A stretch of DNA of 64,000 nt from Xenorhabdus doucetiae (GTDB taxonomy: Bacteria; Pseudomonadota; Gammaproteobacteria; Enterobacterales; Enterobacteriaceae): contig NZ_FO704550.1 of NCBI RefSeq assembly GCF_000968195.1, positions 2,542,001 through 2,606,000 of the forward strand, in the 5' to 3' direction. Below, piece after piece: positions 36,495-45,562 of the stretch. How positions within the stretch are numbered: the first letter of the stretch is position 1; every line of letters begins with the position of its first letter. The notes under the pieces were generated by a model that was not told the DNA's origin, did no database searches, and saw nothing but the letters and a program-made list of their open reading frames with translations. Both the position numbers and the translations under genes were made by a program.

Positions 36495-36513
36495 TCTGCT
36501 TTCCTTCTCAAAA

Positions 36514-37299
36514 TTAACAACTTCCGAGGGCGGCACCGCCATCGACCAGTAATGTTGAAAGCGTGGTTTGGCCTGACTCTTCGCACAAGTAGAAACAGAC
36601 TGCCGTGGCGATCTCTTTCACCGTTGCGATCTTGTTGAGCGGAATACCAATACGAAATTGTTGCAGATTGCCCTTGAGGGTATTTTGCCGATCACGTTCG
36701 TTCTGCCACATACTCCGCAGCATAGGTGTGTCGGTGGATCCGGGAGCAACAACGTTGCAACGAATACCATACGGTGCAACCTCCAACCCTAATGCATAAG
36801 TAAATGCTTGTGCTGCTGCTTTTGATGCGCAGTACGCCGCCATAGTGGCTCGAGGCACACGCGCTGCGTTAGACGCTATAGTCACAATGCTGCCTTTCCG
36901 CTGTTTCATCATCACGTTGGCCGCATGGCGGCTAACGTTAAATACGCCGGTTGCATTGACTGCAAAGGTTTTTTCCCAATCCTGAAGGGATGTCTCAGTA
37001 ACAAAAGAGTGACATAATACGGCCGCACCATTGACCAGATATCCCACCGGCCCCAACTGACAACTCAGTGTGGCAAAGGCTTTTTCAACACATTGAGCGT
37101 CAGCTACATCAACGGTAAAACCCATAATTGGCTGCGTATATTCGTCTTTTAGCTCGACAACCAGAGATTCCAATGCTTGCGACTTGTTATCCAACAGCGC
37201 TAATGAAATACCTTCTTTCGCCAGCAAACGGGCTACAGCCTCACCAATACCCCCACAAGCGCCAGTAATGACAGCAATATAATGTTTATCAAAAGTCAT
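36514..37299 (-). CDS. DhbA/EntA-like short-chain dehydrogenase
   Basis: 261 residues. Rossmann start AVITGACGGIGEAVARLL, NAAV region, catalytic Ser/Tyr/Lys in SIVTIASNAARVPRATMAAYCASKAAA, and the EntA-type tail NVVAPGSTDTPMLRSMW, RIGIPLNKIATVKEIA and LLVDGGAALG. EntA/DhbA oxidises dihydro-dihydroxybenzoate. Next to PhzE- and PhzD-like enzymes and with no PhzF, the expected reaction is aromatisation of dihydro-3-hydroxyanthranilate to 3-hydroxyanthranilate. First gene of this module, with a possible promoter in the 157 bp upstream. Confidence 0.87.
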   Translation of the reverse strand: MTFDKHYIAVITGACGGIGEAVARLLAKEGISLALLDNKSQALESLVVELKDEYTQPIMGFTVDVADAQCVEKAFATLSCQLGPVGYLVNGAAVLCHSFVTETSLQDWEKTFAVNATGVFNVSRHAANVMMKQRKGSIVTIASNAARVPRATMAAYCASKAAAQAFTYALGLEVAPYGIRCNVVAPGSTDTPMLRSMWQNERDRQNTLKGNLQQFRIGIPLNKIATVKEIATAVCFYLCEESGQTTLSTLLVDGGAALGSC

Positions 37300-37456
37300 T
37301 TCGTTGTAACTCTTTCCAGTAATGTAATGAGATCTGCATTTGCGACATATTTAAGCGCAGATTGCATATCCGTAGAGAACGGTGTTACTTTAAAGACACT
37401 AAAAACACTCTTACTTGTACTTAAATAAATAAACAATTAATTAACAACCTTGTTTA

Positions 37457-39250
37457 TTATGAAAATTCAAGATGCATAATAAATTTATCTATCTCGATAT
37501 TACAGTACTCCCAGCTGTCACTTCGTCTAAATATGTGATTATCATTTTCTAACGTATACAATTTACGTTTAACACTTGCATCTGTGAAAGACTTTGAATG
37601 TTCCCAAGGAGTCACCTCATCTTCTTTTGAATGAATTATCAACATATCGGTATCTATCTTTGCAAATAACTTATTTATTATAGCTTCATTCTTTATTAAA
37701 GATTCTTTTAAAACATTATAATCATAAACTGGGTTAATAAGAATGGTTGGAATTGATGAATTAGTGTTATGCAAAAATTTCAGTATAGATAAACTACCTA
37801 AGCTACCAGAACAAAGTACAATTTTATTGAAACCAATTTCATGCAACTCTGTAATTACACCTCTCAGATAATCATCCTCATTAATATCTTTATTGATTTC
37901 AAAGTTATTTTCAGAACTAAAGGAACTAGGAAGATTAATTATAACACCTTGATAGTCTTTTGAGTTATCTTTGGTAAAGAGACGACAAATACATTCTTGA
38001 AACATATTTGGCTGCATACCACTCATTGCCAATTTATGGGCTCCGGGATAATAAATAACAATGATATCCTCTTTTTTGCAATTTAGATTTAAGATGTCTT
38101 TTTTTACAGATAACCAATTAATCCCAGATATACATGGATATTTTGTTTTGGTTTGATGTAATATTTTTACATCTCTACTAACACGACTGAACTTCAATAT
38201 TGATAGTTTATTTTCCAGTAATCCATAAAAAATACAATCACCGTTTTTTATAATGACCAATTTATAGCCTACATCTTCAAAAATCATTCTTGTGACGAAT
38301 TTATTACCACAGTTTGTTACTTCAAAAATTTTTCTGACCGGTTTATTTGAGGAATATTCAATTGCAATGTAATATATTGAAGAGTAAAAATTCGATGAAA
38401 CAAAGTTAATAACCACATGCTGTGGTAGAGATATAGGAGTTATATGCTCATTTACAGAGTTATAATGGCATAAATAAACGTTATTATTTCTCTCGCAGAG
38501 AAATAAAACATCGTTATTTTTCCATCTTGATAAATTAATATCTTTTATACTTAAATGAGATACTGCATCAACACTTATATTTTTGATTGAATTAAAGTCA
38601 TATTTATTTAAAACAATAAGATGATTATTATTTTCACCAATTAAATCTTTTGGTTGTATATAGATATATATATATGATTCAGTAGAAACTATACTAAAAT
38701 GGGTTCTAGAATTACAATTTATCTCCCCTATTCTATATATGAAACTTTCTTCCCCCTCATTCATGACTAAAGTGAAATTATTTTCATCATCTCTAGAGAG
38801 TATATAGTTTTTATTTTCATTTAAAAGAAAAGATTTAACATTTTTTTGAAAAATATAATATTCACCAAAAGAATTCGGCAAGGTTTTAAACAATGTTTCT
38901 CCAGATAATAGCCATAATTTATTTTTGCTATCAAATTGCATTGATTTTATGTTTTTTAAATTAATTAACCCACATCTTTTATTATTTTCGAGAGAAAAAA
39001 CCTTAACGTTATTACTTGTACTCAAGGCATAGTTTTCGTTAGAAAAAGAAATTATGTTTTTATAAATGGTTTCTTCTAGATGCAAAAAAATAATTTCCTC
39101 TTCAAAAATTTTATACCAATAATGGTATACGTTATTACCATCACTAGCAATCCAGGACAAAACCACATCTTCTTTATTATCATTTTGCAATGAGATAATA
39201 AATGGTGTTTCAAAAATACTTTGTTTTCCAACAAATGAAAAATAATTCAC
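37457..39250 (-). CDS. S9-type (prolyl-oligopeptidase-like) serine peptidase
   Basis: 597 residues. Residues about 1-370 are rich in short beta-strand repeats consistent with a beta-propeller. Residues about 380-597 are an alpha/beta-hydrolase domain with a likely triad of S483 (LCSGSLGS), D544 (IIHSKEDEVTP) and H572 (ENDNHIF). The nucleophile elbow is SGSLG rather than the common GxSxG. The GTG start directly follows the ABC ATPase stop, so the two are coupled. In this setting it may remove a leader peptide or trim the product, but this is inference. Very AT-rich. Confidence 0.7.
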   Translation of the reverse strand: MNYFSFVGKQSIFETPFIISLQNDNKEDVVLSWIASDGNNVYHYWYKIFEEEIIFLHLEETIYKNIISFSNENYALSTSNNVKVFSLENNKRCGLINLKNIKSMQFDSKNKLWLLSGETLFKTLPNSFGEYYIFQKNVKSFLLNENKNYILSRDDENNFTLVMNEGEESFIYRIGEINCNSRTHFSIVSTESYIYIYIQPKDLIGENNNHLIVLNKYDFNSIKNISVDAVSHLSIKDINLSRWKNNDVLFLCERNNNVYLCHYNSVNEHITPISLPQHVVINFVSSNFYSSIYYIAIEYSSNKPVRKIFEVTNCGNKFVTRMIFEDVGYKLVIIKNGDCIFYGLLENKLSILKFSRVSRDVKILHQTKTKYPCISGINWLSVKKDILNLNCKKEDIIVIYYPGAHKLAMSGMQPNMFQECICRLFTKDNSKDYQGVIINLPSSFSSENNFEINKDINEDDYLRGVITELHEIGFNKIVLCSGSLGSLSILKFLHNTNSSIPTILINPVYDYNVLKESLIKNEAIINKLFAKIDTDMLIIHSKEDEVTPWEHSKSFTDASVKRKLYTLENDNHIFRRSDSWEYCNIEIDKFIMHLEFS

Positions 39251-39857
39251 TTAATTACCCTTAAATATGTTTATGTTAATAACATGAGGTTTTAGGTATT
39301 TTTTAACTTCAAAATCATGGCATGTCATTATAACCAATCCAGACAAACTGAATTTTTTTATGTTTTTGATAAAAAATAAAAGTGAATCATTATCAAGTCC
39401 ATTAGTTGGCTCATCAAAAATAAGTATTTTTACATTTGCTATAATAGCAGAAATTAACATGAACTTTTTTGCAGTTCCAAGAGACATATCACGAAAATGA
39501 GTATGCATATAATTATGCAAATTAAAACCATCGATTAAATAAAATTGTTTTTTTATCTCTATTTTTCTTATAGAACAAATAAGATCTAAAAATTCTTTCC
39601 CAGTAATGAATTCATATATACAAGGGATATCAGGAGCATAGGCTATAAGTTTTTTTCTACAACCGCCCCCCCCCCCTTAAAAACACATCCCCATAATCAG
39701 GTTTAATGGCACCAGCTATAATTCCTAGCAAAGTTGATTTACCTGAACCATTTTCTCCTTCCAGACAATAGATACCATTATTAGGAAAAGTAAAGCAAGC
39801 ATCCTTAATTATAAAGCTTCCTGAATATTCCTTACATATATTGGATAATTTAATCAT
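39251..39857 (-). pseudogene. ABC transporter ATPase, out of frame at an 11-G tract (possibly phase-variable)
   Basis: From the ATG at 39857 the protein runs 66 residues through Walker A (EGENGSGKSTLLGIIAG) and enters an 11-G tract, after which a TAG follows. Removing one G joins it to the downstream frame, giving CRKKLIAYAPDIPCIYEF, a degenerate signature MSLGTAKKF and Walker B ILIFDEPTNGLD, about 201 residues in total, a normal small ABC ATPase. So the gene is either switched off by tract length, decayed, or affected by a homopolymer sequencing error. It would energise export of the island product, perhaps with the membrane protein at 32328-33542. Confidence 0.8.
39666..39676 (-). repeat. 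G11 homopolymer inside the ABC ATPase gene
   Basis: Eleven Cs on the plus strand, G11 on the coding strand. Ten or thirteen Gs would keep the ATPase frame open; eleven or twelve close it. Confidence 0.9.
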
Positions 39858-40350
39858 CGTGACACCTATTTTAATTTAAAATAAATACATTTAGTCATAA
39901 TATATGATTGCAACTAATTCCATCATCCGGCTACATGGATTTTAATTATTTAACTACCCATTTCATCAAAAACATTAGGTTTTAATTATCTATTATATAG
40001 TCATGTATAAAAAGACACTAAATAATCATGTAACTTAATATTGAATAACAGGCACCTAGAAAGGTGAGATATAATAAGTTTTTTTAATACAAGCATCATT
40101 TACATCTAATTAAAAATATTAATATTAGTGTTTTATATTTAAAATCATCTACCTCATAAGTGAAGAGATGATAAATACTTACTTCACATAACAGATTAAC
40201 TTGCATAATCACACACCTATTGTTATTTATTTTCCGTTTAACAAAGCTACCGCCATTAAGTTATTCGCACGAGAGTAACTTATTGTTTTATCTAGATTTC
40301 TTGTTAATGAATTATTTTAATATTTGCATGGTTAAAAACAAAATATTTAA
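39858..40350. other. 493-bp AT-rich intergenic region
   Basis: Lies between the aminotransferase and the ABC ATPase on the island strand. No recognised gene. A 36-codon minus-strand frame (40096-40206) with AGGTG upstream is visible but has no recognisable sequence. A promoter for the ATPase-peptidase pair is likely here. Confidence 0.4.
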
Positions 40351-41544
40351 TTAATTTTTCAATGCCAAAATTACTTTTTTTATCGCTCTGTAAATATCTA
40401 GCATATCATCATAGCCCCCTAATAAAACTCGGTGATGTATCCAAACCCCTCTATTTGAAATATATTCAGTAACTGGACACGAGTCTACAAATTTTTGCTT
40501 ATGTTGTGTCGTACAAGGATATAGCCAATAATTATCAACATGGTAGATTGCTTTATAAGTACGAAATGCTGGAATTCCCTCCGCGAAGAGGCAGGATACA
40601 AAGTAATTACGATCAATATATGCAATCCTTTGATTAAGTGTAAACATAAACATATAATGAGGATGAAATGTTACGATTTTATTATCGTATTCTTGAAGAG
40701 TAATTTCTGGTAACGTTTTTAATAGTTCCTTTAAACTTTCCGCGTTACGCTCTCGAATCTGAGTTTGTTCCTTGAGTCTTTTTAGTTGAGTACGTAAAAC
40801 TGCAGCAGAGAACTCATTTAGTCTAGCATTTGTTGCGATTACAGTATGCTGATATTCTCTATCTTTTGCATGACGTCCACAATTACTATAAAGAAAAACA
40901 AGATCACGTAATTCTTGAGTAGGGCACAAAACAACACCGCCTTCCCCTGCTGTCATTAGCTTAAGGTTATGAAAACTAAAGCATGCCAGTGTTCCCCAAT
41001 CACCTATCTTTTTCCCTTTTTCTCCACAGGCTCCATGTGCATGAGCGGCATCTTGAACAATAAAAATGCCGTGTTTATTAGCTATTTTTATTATTTTGTT
41101 CATATCACATAAATGACCAGCCATATGAACTGGTATGATTGCTTTTGTTCGGGGAGTTATATTTTTTTCAATTAAATTAGGATCGATGCAATAAGTGCTT
41201 TTTAAAATATCTATCGCTATTGGTATTGCACCAACTCGTTGAACAGCCATACTAGTAGAAATAAATGTAAAAGCTGGAACTATAACCTCATCTCCAGGTT
41301 TTATACCAGAAGCTAATAATGCTAATTCTAATGCTACCGTTCCACTAGCGACAGTAACAGCATAACCATTATGGTATTGACCGAATTCTTGTTCAAATAA
41401 ATTATTTTCTTCCCCTTGATTTCTCCACCAATATCCTTGGTGCAAGCTTCTCAATAATGCTCGCTCTTCGTTTTCATTATAATAAGGCCATTTGGGAAAG
41501 TTATCGAGACGAATAGCTCTACCACCATTGATTGCTAATTTCAT
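40351..41544 (-). CDS. AHBA-synthase-like PLP aminotransferase (DegT/DnrJ/EryC1 family)
   Basis: 397 residues from the ATG at 41544 (AGGTGA five bases upstream; a GTG three codons earlier is possible). It follows the pattern of 3-amino-5-hydroxybenzoate synthase (RifK type) throughout: FPKWPYYNENEERAL, HQGYWWRNQGEE, PAFTFISTSMAVQRVGAIP, PVHMAGHLCDM, QDAAHAHGACG and the PLP-lysine block NLKLMTAGEGGVV, ending WIHHRVLLGG. RifK-type enzymes aromatise aminodehydroshikimate and also transaminate a sugar nucleotide. No other aminoshikimate gene lies in the window, so its substrate is open. IS30 copy 2 sits just upstream. Confidence 0.82.
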   Translation of the reverse strand: MKLAINGGRAIRLDNFPKWPYYNENEERALLRSLHQGYWWRNQGEENNLFEQEFGQYHNGYAVTVASGTVALELALLASGIKPGDEVIVPAFTFISTSMAVQRVGAIPIAIDILKSTYCIDPNLIEKNITPRTKAIIPVHMAGHLCDMNKIIKIANKHGIFIVQDAAHAHGACGEKGKKIGDWGTLACFSFHNLKLMTAGEGGVVLCPTQELRDLVFLYSNCGRHAKDREYQHTVIATNARLNEFSAAVLRTQLKRLKEQTQIRERNAESLKELLKTLPEITLQEYDNKIVTFHPHYMFMFTLNQRIAYIDRNYFVSCLFAEGIPAFRTYKAIYHVDNYWLYPCTTQHKQKFVDSCPVTEYISNRGVWIHHRVLLGGYDDMLDIYRAIKKVILALKN

Positions 41545-41676
41545 ATCAATCACCTATTTAATTTCAATAAATTATTAAACCATCTATATGAGATTTTATT
41601 TTTATGCCAAATCAAAATATACTATAAAATCAAATTTATATATAAAAATAAACTTAGTTTAATACTAAATTTAATT

Positions 41677-42759
41677 CTTGGATTCGCATATTAAGCGCAA
41701 CACCGTAATGAACGAAGTAAATGAGTTGGGGTTCCTGTAAATAACTCATTCGGTGTTTTATAATCTCGTGTCTTACGTGGTCGATTATTTAGTCGGTTTG
41801 CCACAAGGTTAACCTCCCGCTCTGATACCTTATTAAAATCGGTTCCTTTTGGGAAGTAATCTCTGATTAATCCATTTATGTTCTCATTTATCCCTCTTTC
41901 CCAAGGGGAATACGGATGAGCAAAATAAATTTTTGTCTCTAAATTTTTACCGATCCGTTCGTGTTCGGCAAATTCGAGTCCGTTATCAAAGGTAATTGTT
42001 TTAACTTTATGTTTTATCATCGATAAATGTCTTGTCGCCGCTTTGGCAACACCTTCTGCTGTTTTATCTTCAAGTTTAATGATGATCGTAAATAACGATT
42101 TTCGTTCAACTAAAGTCAATAAGGCACTTTTACGATCTTTGCCAACGATAGTATCCCCTTCCCAATCCCCAATACGCTGCTTTTTATCAACAATTTTTGG
42201 GCGCTTATCAATACTGACTCTGTTTTTAATTTTTCCTCTGTGCTCATGGCTTCCATAGCGTTTACGATACGGTTTTTTCGCTATCCTAAGATGTTGCCAT
42301 AAATCACCGCCATTTATTTTATCTTTATAAATCAATCGATAAATTGTTTCATGATGTAAAGAGATTTTCGCTTCCCGCTTGAGATAACCCACAACTTGTT
42401 CCGGACTTAAATCTTGCCAAATTAACTGTTTTATCCACTTTGTTATCTCTGGCGTGATTTTTACGGCTTTTACCTTAGAATGACGGCGTTCTAATGCTTT
42501 ACGCTGAGCTTGTTCAGGTTCATATTTCTCGGCTTCCCGGTTTCGTCTCAATTCCCGGCTAATTGTTGATGGGGCCCGATTAAGCGACGTTGCAATAAAA
42601 CGTTGTGTAAAACCGGCTTCTTTTAAGCCGAAAATCTGGTATCTTTCTGTTTCGGTCAGTTGCGTATAGGCCATAGTGCATTTTCCTTTGGCGAGAAAGA
42701 TGCCTACTATAGCAACTGACCGCCTTTCTTAGAAATTGCACTTACTATGCGAATCCAAG
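41677..42759 (-). mobile_element. IS30-family insertion sequence, copy 2 (1083 bp)
   Basis: Same length and same 24-bp inverted repeats as the copy at 3501-4583, in opposite orientation, flanked by a 3-bp duplication ATT (41674-41676, 42760-42762). It separates the MNIO gene from the aminotransferase gene and is likely to be polar on the downstream island genes unless they have their own promoters. Confidence 0.93.
41691..42674 (-). CDS. IS30-family transposase
   Basis: 327 residues, identical to the transposase at 3586-4569, with the same N-terminal helix-turn-helix and DDE core (GDWEGDTIVG, TFDNGLEF, NENINGLIRDYFPKG). It lies in the same orientation as the island genes. Complete and in frame. 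Confidence 0.95.
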   Translation of the reverse strand: MAYTQLTETERYQIFGLKEAGFTQRFIATSLNRAPSTISRELRRNREAEKYEPEQAQRKALERRHSKVKAVKITPEITKWIKQLIWQDLSPEQVVGYLKREAKISLHHETIYRLIYKDKINGGDLWQHLRIAKKPYRKRYGSHEHRGKIKNRVSIDKRPKIVDKKQRIGDWEGDTIVGKDRKSALLTLVERKSLFTIIIKLEDKTAEGVAKAATRHLSMIKHKVKTITFDNGLEFAEHERIGKNLETKIYFAHPYSPWERGINENINGLIRDYFPKGTDFNKVSEREVNLVANRLNNRPRKTRDYKTPNELFTGTPTHLLRSLRCCA

Positions 42760-42843
42760 ATTGTTTATTATATCCTTTCTATATAGTTAGTGACGTCATT
42801 ATCAATAGAATTATGTTGATTATATAAATTGGTTATCAAAAAA

Positions 42844-43707
42844 TTACACTAGTTTATGCCCAAACTTACGTGGACAGGTGAGACGACAATATGCAGGGGA
42901 AGTAAATAATATTTCTCTAGCACGGTGCAAACTCTCTAAAATATCATTAATGTCGAAATTGGAATCTCTTTCCAAGACAATACCATGAGGCACAATTCTA
43001 GAGCATAGATATTCAAGTAATTCCCATACTGGTTTTTCTATTGTATGCCCATGGCTATCTATTAACAGTTCATCATGGATATATCCTCCAGCTATATGAA
43101 CTTCCACTATTGAATTCAAATTTATTTTTTCTAAAAAATTATAAGGATCATAATTATGATTTTTAGAATTAATATAAAGATTATTTACATCAAGCAATAA
43201 TCCGCATCCACTTTCCTTAACAATATCATATATAAATTTACACTCACTATATTCATTGTCAGGAAAATCAAAATAATATGAAATATTTTCTATTAAAAAT
43301 GGTATATTAACAGATGAGCAAACCTCTTTTATTTTTGATATTATTCTTTTTTTATTATATGAATTCCTTCTAATAGGCATCAATTGATCTATATCAAAAT
43401 CATTTATTTTTGTATATGCCAAGTGATCACTAAACCATAATGGAGATAATTTATTTATGATATTTACTGTTGCTTTTAAATATTTTGAATCCATATCTTC
43501 ATAGGTACCTATCGATGATTTCAATCCATGTAGTACACAATGTTTTTTGGTTAAAATTTTTTGCAAAGATAAAGGGATATCTTTAGATAAAAAAAACAAG
43601 TCAGTGATGATTTCTATAAAATCAAAAGCATCAATATTATTTAATAAATCATTACCTATTTCAGCGCGATAGTTAATCCCAATACCGTATGGAAGATTGT
43701 ATAACAT
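42844..43707 (-). CDS. DUF692/MNIO multinuclear non-haem iron oxidative enzyme
   Basis: 287 residues, typical length. The family blocks are in order: GIGINYRAEIG, FIEIITD, VLHGLKSSIG (H60), FSDHLAYT (H95), LMPIRRN, FLIENISYY (E140), LLLDVNNLYINSKNH (D173), VEVHIAGGY (H204), IDSHGH (D217, H219) and IVLERDSNF (E246). These are the positions that hold the iron cluster in MbnB and TglH. Such enzymes oxidatively rearrange cysteine and some other residues of ribosomal peptides. A strong AAGGAG site precedes the ATG. It follows its probable partner gene by 24 bp. The C-terminus PAYCRLTCPRKF has two extra cysteines. Confidence 0.92.
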   Translation of the reverse strand: MLYNLPYGIGINYRAEIGNDLLNNIDAFDFIEIITDLFFLSKDIPLSLQKILTKKHCVLHGLKSSIGTYEDMDSKYLKATVNIINKLSPLWFSDHLAYTKINDFDIDQLMPIRRNSYNKKRIISKIKEVCSSVNIPFLIENISYYFDFPDNEYSECKFIYDIVKESGCGLLLDVNNLYINSKNHNYDPYNFLEKINLNSIVEVHIAGGYIHDELLIDSHGHTIEKPVWELLEYLCSRIVPHGIVLERDSNFDINDILESLHRAREILFTSPAYCRLTCPRKFGHKLV

Positions 43708-43731
43708 ATTAACTCCTTTTTCTATTTTGTT

Positions 43732-44640
43732 TTAATGTATGTTTGAAAACCATCTAATCACACCAAGTGACTCTAACTTATTAAATATCAAGTCTATTTT
43801 CAAACAATTCTCATCTGATAACTCTGATGGAAATATTTCATTACAAATTTCTTTATAAGTTGTTCGATAATCACATTCTTTGATTAACTTTATCAATAGT
43901 GAACTTACCTTTATAGTTCTGACTTTCTGGTCATGCCAAGAGATATAAGTTAAAATATTATTTTTCTCATTTTTTAAAATTTTTTCATACGATAATTCTA
44001 TGTCTACATCATCATTTTTTCTAAGTTTTGCTATCAGCATTACTATATCAAAATCATAAGTATGATAAACTGGATTTGTCATTACTACAGGATAATTACA
44101 ATCTCTTTTAGAACCTGATATTGATGATAAATTATATCTACTTTCTTTAGCGTTATTTAATACTTCAAGAATACTAGTTTCATAACGAATAACTTCAGAA
44201 ACGAAAAATTCATTATCGGAATAAAATAACGAATCTTTATTAGTGATATATTTGATAAAATCCAATGCATATAAGTAAGCATCATTCCATCTATGATTAG
44301 ATAATGTATTACGAAAGTCAATCCACTTTATGTTAAACATTTCCTCCTCCATTATTTTTGTTGACAAAGGAAAAAATAAAAGCACACGCTTATATAGTCT
44401 TTTATCTAAAATTTCACTTAATACTCTAATTCTTTTTTTCTGAATTGTAACTAAATTGTAGATAACATCTTTAATTCCCTCAGGTATATTGAAATTAGGA
44501 ATGTCAAATTTTTTGGTTTGCGTATAAAAATCCAATGATCGAGTGTTAGTAACCAAGTAACCAAGTAACCAATCAAATATTGAATCATTGCTTCCTTTTC
44601 TTTTATTTCCATCACGCTTCTCTCCCATATAATTTATCAT
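43732..44640 (-). CDS. Probable MNIO partner protein with winged-helix-like C-terminus
   Basis: 302 residues (298 if the ATG at 44628 is used). It overlaps the cupin gene by about 29 bp and precedes the MNIO gene by 24 bp. No named family by strict motifs. The central part (FFPLSTKIM, then FFVSEVIRYETSILEV) resembles the helical DUF2063-type region of MbnC/TglI-like partners. The last 80 residues (SSLLIKLIKECDYRTTYKEI to LESLGVIRWF) look like a PqqD/RRE-type winged helix that would hold the leader peptide. Partner role rests mainly on context and is inference. Confidence 0.62.
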   Translation of the reverse strand: MINYMGEKRDGNKRKGSNDSIFDWLLGYLVTNTRSLDFYTQTKKFDIPNFNIPEGIKDVIYNLVTIQKKRIRVLSEILDKRLYKRVLLFFPLSTKIMEEEMFNIKWIDFRNTLSNHRWNDAYLYALDFIKYITNKDSLFYSDNEFFVSEVIRYETSILEVLNNAKESRYNLSSISGSKRDCNYPVVMTNPVYHTYDFDIVMLIAKLRKNDDVDIELSYEKILKNEKNNILTYISWHDQKVRTIKVSSLLIKLIKECDYRTTYKEICNEIFPSELSDENCLKIDLIFNKLESLGVIRWFSNIH

Positions 44641-45412
44641 TACCTTCTCTAATTTTAATTAGAATATCACCAGATAGAACAGACTCCAACTGAGATGAGT
44701 ATTTTTCAGCTTTATTTACATTAAGCCTGATCATTTTTTTATAACATTTTAATTTAATTGGTGGTGAACCTAGGGTAAATATTTTCTCCAATATATCAAA
44801 TTGAAGATCTGAACTTAATTTATCGGAAATCAATAAACATGAAGTCAAATTACGCAAGGCTACAATTGAGTAATCAATATTATCACGGGGATCCCTTTTT
44901 CCTAACCATATAGTATCGCCATTTTTATCTGTTTTCAGGTCAGAATCACAGAAAACATGTAGAGTAACGCTATATTCAAATAAGTCGGGATTACCCAATG
45001 TATGGGTACATGGTGGTATTAAATAACCAGTCTGACCTTCACCAGCAATTAATTCTTTACTAACAGATATTTCTTCATTTATTTTTTCAAAAATTTTTAT
45101 TTTTATCTTATTGTGCATAATCCCACTTACACTCCACGTATTATGTTGATGTGGTTGGTTTTCACTTTTAGGATTCCACAAAAAAATATTCATTCTCCAT
45201 TTATTTTCGTAATTAATATAAAGTGGTTTGCTCTCATTAATATTTAAAATATTTTTAGTGTTTTCAATGAGCTCATTGACGCAATCGTACAAAAAAACCT
45301 CATCTACAATTGATATAGATACAAGATTTCTAATATTATTGATCATATCAGGAATATTTTGTACTGATGTAATTTCGTGGTTTATTTTTTTCACAAAATC
45401 AATAAATTTCAT
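44612..45412 (-). CDS. Cysteine-dioxygenase-like cupin
   Basis: 266 residues. The cupin segment NIFLWNPKSENQPHQHNTWSV supplies H88 and H90; PPCTHTLGNP supplies H137 and is followed by YSVTLHVF. This is the three-His iron site and the S-x-x-LHVF strand of thiol dioxygenases. These enzymes turn a thiol into a sulfinate using O2. The extra 100 C-terminal residues are not of that family and show no motif. GGGGGAG lies just before the ATG. Situated between the aryl ligase and the MNIO partner, it may act on a cysteine of the peptide or on a thiol intermediate; this is inference. Confidence 0.75.
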   Translation of the reverse strand: MKFIDFVKKINHEITSVQNIPDMINNIRNLVSISIVDEVFLYDCVNELIENTKNILNINESKPLYINYENKWRMNIFLWNPKSENQPHQHNTWSVSGIMHNKIKIKIFEKINEEISVSKELIAGEGQTGYLIPPCTHTLGNPDLFEYSVTLHVFCDSDLKTDKNGDTIWLGKRDPRDNIDYSIVALRNLTSCLLISDKLSSDLQFDILEKIFTLGSPPIKLKCYKKMIRLNVNKAEKYSSQLESVLSGDILIKIREGNDKLYGREA

Positions 45413-45562
45413 AATCTCCCCCTAAAAATACGATTGTATAACTAAAGCCATACAATTAAACTTCATTCATTATATATTATGAGATTCATTTACATAATAA
45501 TTAATTTAACTAAACTCACACTTATTTTTGCTTATAATCTCAATCAATTGACAAATAAATTT

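Noticed and set aside
33879..37299. Phenazine biosynthesis cluster
   Set aside because: PhzE and PhzD homologues are present, but PhzA/B, PhzF and PhzG are absent and an EntA-type dehydrogenase replaces them.
40096..40206. 36-codon minus-strand frame with AGGTG upstream, possible second peptide
   Set aside because: No leader/core pattern, hydrophobic end and a single internal Cys near each terminus; not convincing as a precursor.
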